Assembly: GCA_965228215.1 (NCBI GenBank)
Contig: OZ245800.1
Location: forward strand, 1,550,001 to 1,614,000
Reading direction: 5' to 3'
DNA from: Maricaulis sp965228215
GTDB lineage: Bacteria; Pseudomonadota; Alphaproteobacteria; Caulobacterales; Maricaulaceae
DNA: 64,000 bases
Shown here: positions 60,493-64,000 of the stretch, piece after piece
How positions within the stretch are numbered: position 1 is the first letter of the stretch
How the letters are laid out: the number at the start of each line of letters is the position of its first letter
The notes under the pieces: model-generated
What the model saw: the letters and a program-made list of their open reading frames with translations, nothing else
Databases searched by the model: none
What the model was told of the DNA's origin: nothing
Translations under genes and position numbers: made by a program

Positions 60493-63295
60493 CGGCCCGT
60501 TTCTCGCGCTCGGACTGCCAGTCCGACGGCATGTTCGAGGGCGCGACCTCCACGGCCGTCACCTTGTATTCCGGGCAATTGGTCGCCCAGTCCGACAATT
60601 CGGTCGTGACGACATTCGCTGCGGATTCCGGATGGTGGAACGTCGTGTAGACCACGCCCGGCGGCATGCGGTCGGAGATCACCATGCGGATAGTGATGAC
60701 GCCCTTGCGGCTGGACAAGGAAACCATGTCGCCCTCGGCGAGACCACGCATCTCGGCATCGGCCGCATGCATTTCCAGCACGTCCTCGTCATGCCAGACC
60801 GAGTTGGACGTGCGACGCGTCTGGGCGCCGACATTGTATTGGCTGAGGATGCGGCCGGTGGTCAGAAGCAGCGGGAAGCGACGCGTCGATCTTTCCTCGG
60901 TTGGAATGAATTGCGTCAGCATGAACTGGCCCTTGCCGCGCACAAATCCGTCGACATGCATGATCGGCGTGCCCTCGGGCGCGGCGTCATTGCACGGCCA
61001 TTGTACCGAGCCCTCGCGGTCCAGGCGGTCGAAGCTGACACCGGCGAAGGTCGGGGTCAGGGCCGCGATCTCGTCCATGATGTCAGCCGCTGCGGCGTAG
61101 GGCATGTCGTAGCCCATGGCCCGGGCGAGGCGGCAGACCGTCTCCCATTCCGAGAGGCCCTGTTTCTCGGGCATGGCCGGGCGCACGCGATTGATGCGGC
61201 GTTCCGCATTGATGAAGGTGCCGTCCTTCTCGAGGAAGGATGTGCCCGGCAGGAAGACGTGCGCAAACTGGGCCGTCTCGTTCAGGAAGAGATCCTGCAC
61301 GACCACGCAGTCCATTTCGCGGAAGGCCGCGACCACATGCTGGGTATTCGGGTCCGACTGGGCGAGGTCCTCGCCCTGGACGAAAATCCCCTTGAAGGAC
61401 CCGTCGATGGCTGCCGAGAACATGTTGGGAATGCGAAGTCCCGGCTCATCGACCAGCGGTACGCCCCAATAGTCGGAGAACTGGCTGCGGGTCGCGCCGT
61501 CGGAGACATGGCGATAACCGGGGAATTCGTGTGGGAAGGAGCCCATGTCGCACGAGCCCTGGACATTGTTTTGCCCGCGCAGCGGATTCACGCCCACGCC
61601 CTCGCGGCCGATATTGCCGGTGGCCATGGCGAGATTGGCCATGCCCATCACCATGGACGAACCCTGGCTGTGCTCGGTCACGCCCAGACCGTAATAGATC
61701 GCGCCATTGCCGCCCGTGGCGTAGAGCCTGGCGGCCTGGCGCAGCGTCTCCGCCGGCACGCCGGACACATCCTCAACCGCTTCCGGTGAATTCTCGGGCC
61801 GGGCGATGAACTCGGCCCAGCGGCGATAACTGTCATCCTCGCAGCGTTGAGCGATGAAGGCCTCGTCGGCGAGGTTTTCCGTCACGATGACGTGGGCCAG
61901 CGCATTGATGACCGCGACATTGGTGCCCGGCTGCAGCTGAAGGTGATGCTGGGCCTCGATATGCGGTGAGCGAACAAGATCGATCCGGCGCGGATCGATG
62001 ACGATCAGCTGCGCACCCTCCCGCAGACGGCGTTTCATGCGCGAGGCAAAGACCGGGTGTGCATCGGTCGGATTGGCACCGATCACCAGGATCACGTCGG
62101 CCTTGGCGACCGATTTGAAATCCTGGGTGCCGGCCGACGTGCCGAATGTGGTCTTCAGCCCGTATCCGGTCGGCGAGTGGCAGACCCGGGCGCAGGTGTC
62201 GACATTGTTGTTGCCGAAGGCCGCGCGGACCATTTTCTGCACGACATAGACTTCCTCATTCGTGCAGCGCGAGGAGGTCACGGCACCGATGGACGCCGGT
62301 CCGTGTTCGGCCTGGATTGCCCTGAACCGCTCGGCGGCAAAACCGATCGCCTCGTCCCAGCTTACTTCCCGCCAGGGATCGGTGATGCGGTCGCGGACCA
62401 TCGGGCTGAGGACACGATCGGGATGGCTGGCATAACCCCAGGCGAAGCGGCCCTTCACGCAGGAATGGCCTTCATTGGCACCGCCATCGATATCGGGCGT
62501 CATGCGCACGACTTCATCACCCTGGAGTTCGGCGATGAAGGAACAGCCGACGCCGCAATAGGCGCAGGTCGTTTTCACCTCGCGTCGTGGCTGGCCCTGT
62601 TCCACGACGGATTTTTCCATCAGCGTCGCCGTCGGACAGGCCTGGACGCAGGCGCCGCAGGAGACGCATTCACTGTCCAGGAAACCCTCGTCCAGACCGG
62701 CCGAGATATGGGATTCGAAACCGCGTCCATCGACGGTCAGGGCCAGCGTGCCCTGGACCTCGTCGCAGGCCCGCACACAGCGCGAGCAGACGATGCATTT
62801 CGACGCGTCGAACTGGAAATAGGGATTGGAGGCGTCCACACCCTCGGACAAATGGTTCTCGCCCTCGAAACCGTAGCGCACCTCGCGCAGCCCGACCTCG
62901 CCGGCCGTGTCCTGCAGTTCGCAATCGCCATTGGCCGAACAGGTCAGGCAATCCAGCGGATGATCCGAGATATAGAGTTCCATGATGCCGCGCCGCAGGG
63001 ATTGCAGCCGGTCGGTCTGGGTCTGGACCTTGATACCCTCGGCGACAGGCGTCGTGCACGAGGAGGGCGTGCCCTTGCGACCCTCGATCTCGACGAGACA
63101 CATGCGGCAGGAGCCGAACTCCTTCAGCGTGTCCGTGGCGCAAAGCTTGGGAATACGGCTACCGGCCTCGGATGCGGCACGCATGATGGACGTGCCTTCG
63201 GGAACCGTGACCGAATGCCCGTCGATCTCCAGCGTGACCTGGCGGTCAGCGGATTTGGCGGGCGTTCCGTGATCATTCTGTCTGCGGCTTGCCAT
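60458..63295 (-). CDS. fdsA: NAD-dependent formate dehydrogenase, alpha (catalytic Mo) subunit
   Basis: A 945-residue catalytic subunit. It holds an N-terminal 2Fe-2S domain (GSCRMCLVEIEGRKGTPSSC), a histidine- and cysteine-bearing 4Fe-4S domain, two ferredoxin clusters (CIVCSRCVRACDEVQG; CVSCGACVQACPTATL), the 4Fe-4S of the Mo domain (TTCAYCGVGCSFIAEL), and bis-MGD binding. The Mo ligand is cysteine (DTCARVCHSPTGYG), not selenocysteine. It oxidises formate to CO2. The start is used where MASRRQNDHG begins. Confidence 0.95.
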   Translation of the reverse strand: MASRRQNDHGTPAKSADRQVTLEIDGHSVTVPEGTSIMRAASEAGSRIPKLCATDTLKEFGSCRMCLVEIEGRKGTPSSCTTPVAEGIKVQTQTDRLQSLRRGIMELYISDHPLDCLTCSANGDCELQDTAGEVGLREVRYGFEGENHLSEGVDASNPYFQFDASKCIVCSRCVRACDEVQGTLALTVDGRGFESHISAGLDEGFLDSECVSCGACVQACPTATLMEKSVVEQGQPRREVKTTCAYCGVGCSFIAELQGDEVVRMTPDIDGGANEGHSCVKGRFAWGYASHPDRVLSPMVRDRITDPWREVSWDEAIGFAAERFRAIQAEHGPASIGAVTSSRCTNEEVYVVQKMVRAAFGNNNVDTCARVCHSPTGYGLKTTFGTSAGTQDFKSVAKADVILVIGANPTDAHPVFASRMKRRLREGAQLIVIDPRRIDLVRSPHIEAQHHLQLQPGTNVAVINALAHVIVTENLADEAFIAQRCEDDSYRRWAEFIARPENSPEAVEDVSGVPAETLRQAARLYATGGNGAIYYGLGVTEHSQGSSMVMGMANLAMATGNIGREGVGVNPLRGQNNVQGSCDMGSFPHEFPGYRHVSDGATRSQFSDYWGVPLVDEPGLRIPNMFSAAIDGSFKGIFVQGEDLAQSDPNTQHVVAAFREMDCVVVQDLFLNETAQFAHVFLPGTSFLEKDGTFINAERRINRVRPAMPEKQGLSEWETVCRLARAMGYDMPYAAAADIMDEIAALTPTFAGVSFDRLDREGSVQWPCNDAAPEGTPIMHVDGFVRGKGQFMLTQFIPTEERSTRRFPLLLTTGRILSQYNVGAQTRRTSNSVWHDEDVLEMHAADAEMRGLAEGDMVSLSSRKGVITIRMVISDRMPPGVVYTTFHHPESAANVVTTELSDWATNCPEYKVTAVEVAPSNMPSDWQSEREKRADDTVRVAPAAE

Positions 63296-63299
63296 GATC

Positions 63300-64000
63300 C
63301 TATCCAGCCTCCGTTTCCGGGGTGCGGGTCCGGAAATCCTCCGGGAAGTGCCGCAGGGCACTCATCACCGGCATCGGTGTGAGACCGCCCATCGCGCACA
63401 GGGAGCCGTCCGCCATGATGGTGCAGAGCTCCTCGACGAGTTCGAGATTAGCCTCGACATTCTCGCCGGCCCGGATCTTCGCAATCGTTTCGTGTCCGCG
63501 CACCGAACCGATACGGCAGGGCGTGCACTTGCCGCAGCTTTCCTCGGCACAGAATTCCATGGCGAACTCGGCCTGGCGGGCCATGTCCACTCTGTCGTCG
63601 AACACCACTATACCACCATGACCCAGCATCGCCCCGGCGGCCGCAAAGGTCTCGTAGTCGGTGGCCAGGTCCAGCCCGTCGGCCGGCAGATAGGCACCGA
63701 GCGGGCCGCCAACCTGAACGGCGCGGACCGGACGTCCGGACAGCGTCCCGCCGCCGAACTCCTCGATCAGGGTTTTCAGGCTGATGCCGAACGGCGCCTC
63801 GAAGAGCCCGCCCCGGCGGATATTGCCGGCGAGCTGGAAGGCCTGCGTGCCGCGTGACCGGCCCTCACCGAGGGCGGCGTAGGCGTCGGCACCCTCCGCG
63901 AGAATGCTGGGCACGCTGGCGAGGGTGAGCACATTGTTGACGATGGTCGGCTTGCCGAAGAGGCCCTCCAGGGCCGGGATCGGCGGTTTCGCCCGCACCT
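63300..64000 (-). CDS. fdsB: NAD-dependent formate dehydrogenase, beta (NuoF-like) subunit, 5' part outside window
   Basis: The C-terminal 233 residues of the flavin/iron-sulfur subunit; the 5' end lies beyond the window. LFGKPTIVNNVLTLASVPSI and SCGKCTPCRIGSVRGHETIA (cysteine cluster of the NuoF-type 4Fe-4S) are diagnostic. It transfers electrons from FdsA to NAD+. fdsG and the operon promoter are expected to the right of the window. Confidence 0.92.
   Translation of the reverse strand, partial: VRAKPPIPALEGLFGKPTIVNNVLTLASVPSILAEGADAYAALGEGRSRGTQAFQLAGNIRRGGLFEAPFGISLKTLIEEFGGGTLSGRPVRAVQVGGPLGAYLPADGLDLATDYETFAAAGAMLGHGGIVVFDDRVDMARQAEFAMEFCAEESCGKCTPCRIGSVRGHETIAKIRAGENVEANLELVEELCTIMADGSLCAMGGLTPMPVMSALRHFPEDFRTRTPETEAG

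Overview
The window is about 64 kb of GC-rich, densely packed bacterial chromosome. It fits a heterotrophic alphaproteobacterium of the Maricaulis/Hyphomonas/Caulobacter kind. Evidence: a direct-repeat LexA box of the alphaproteobacterial type (GTTC-N7-GTTC), an imuA-imuB-dnaE2 mutagenesis cassette, a TonB-dependent receptor, several secreted peptidases, and an aerobic-type 2-oxoacid:ferredoxin oxidoreductase fused to a GltD-like flavoprotein system. I cannot fix the genus from sequence alone. I see no rRNA, tRNA, CRISPR array, prophage or classical insertion sequence.

Layout. 1-6.3 kb: 3' end of a TonB-dependent receptor, an alpha/beta hydrolase, a BlaI-type repressor, a DUF4212 + sodium:solute symporter + DUF1295 operon, and a FetB-type permease. 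6.3-14.4 kb: an SOS island with dnaE2, imuB and imuA behind a LexA box, a small unknown protein and an SRAP/YedK DNA-crosslink sensor. A DUF559 endonuclease-like gene has been inserted exactly between imuB and dnaE2. 14.5-20.6 kb: DUF305 protein, LVIVD-like lipoprotein, tricorn-like S41 protease. 20.7-23.9 kb: phoH and three tandem paralogous membrane-anchored proteins. 24-26.4 kb: two DUF1538 antiporter-like subunits, a PII-like protein and a CBS protein in one overlapping operon. 26.4-28.7 kb: tyrosine catabolism (hpd, VOC protein) with a divergent MarR regulator. 28.8-34.5 kb: orphan dCache sensor, typA, S9 peptidase, small membrane protein. 34.6-38.5 kb: an A/T-richer two-gene secreted VWA/PPC module. 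38.7-44.3 kb: Kef-type antiporter, ABC exporter, methyltransferase, LysR regulator.

44.3-50.6 kb is a coherent assimilatory sulfur operon on the minus strand (cysG, DUF2849, cysI, DUF934-cysH fusion, cysK, ferredoxin reductase) with a divergent LysR gene. 52.3-57 kb is a three-gene 2-oxoacid:ferredoxin oxidoreductase operon. 57.7-64 kb is a formate/C1 operon on the minus strand (fdsB partial, fdsA, fdhD, fdsD, fhs) that oxidises formate to CO2 with NAD+ or activates it onto tetrahydrofolate.

The most striking structure is at 10.09-10.87 kb. A 25-bp direct repeat made of the imuB stop/dnaE2 start junction flanks a 755-bp insert carrying a DUF559 gene, and its phase preserves stop-start (TGATG) coupling on both sides. 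A second candidate for undescribed biology is the 34.6-38.5 kb module, whose VWA domain looks divided between two secreted proteins. No gene-free stretch exceeds 300 bases.
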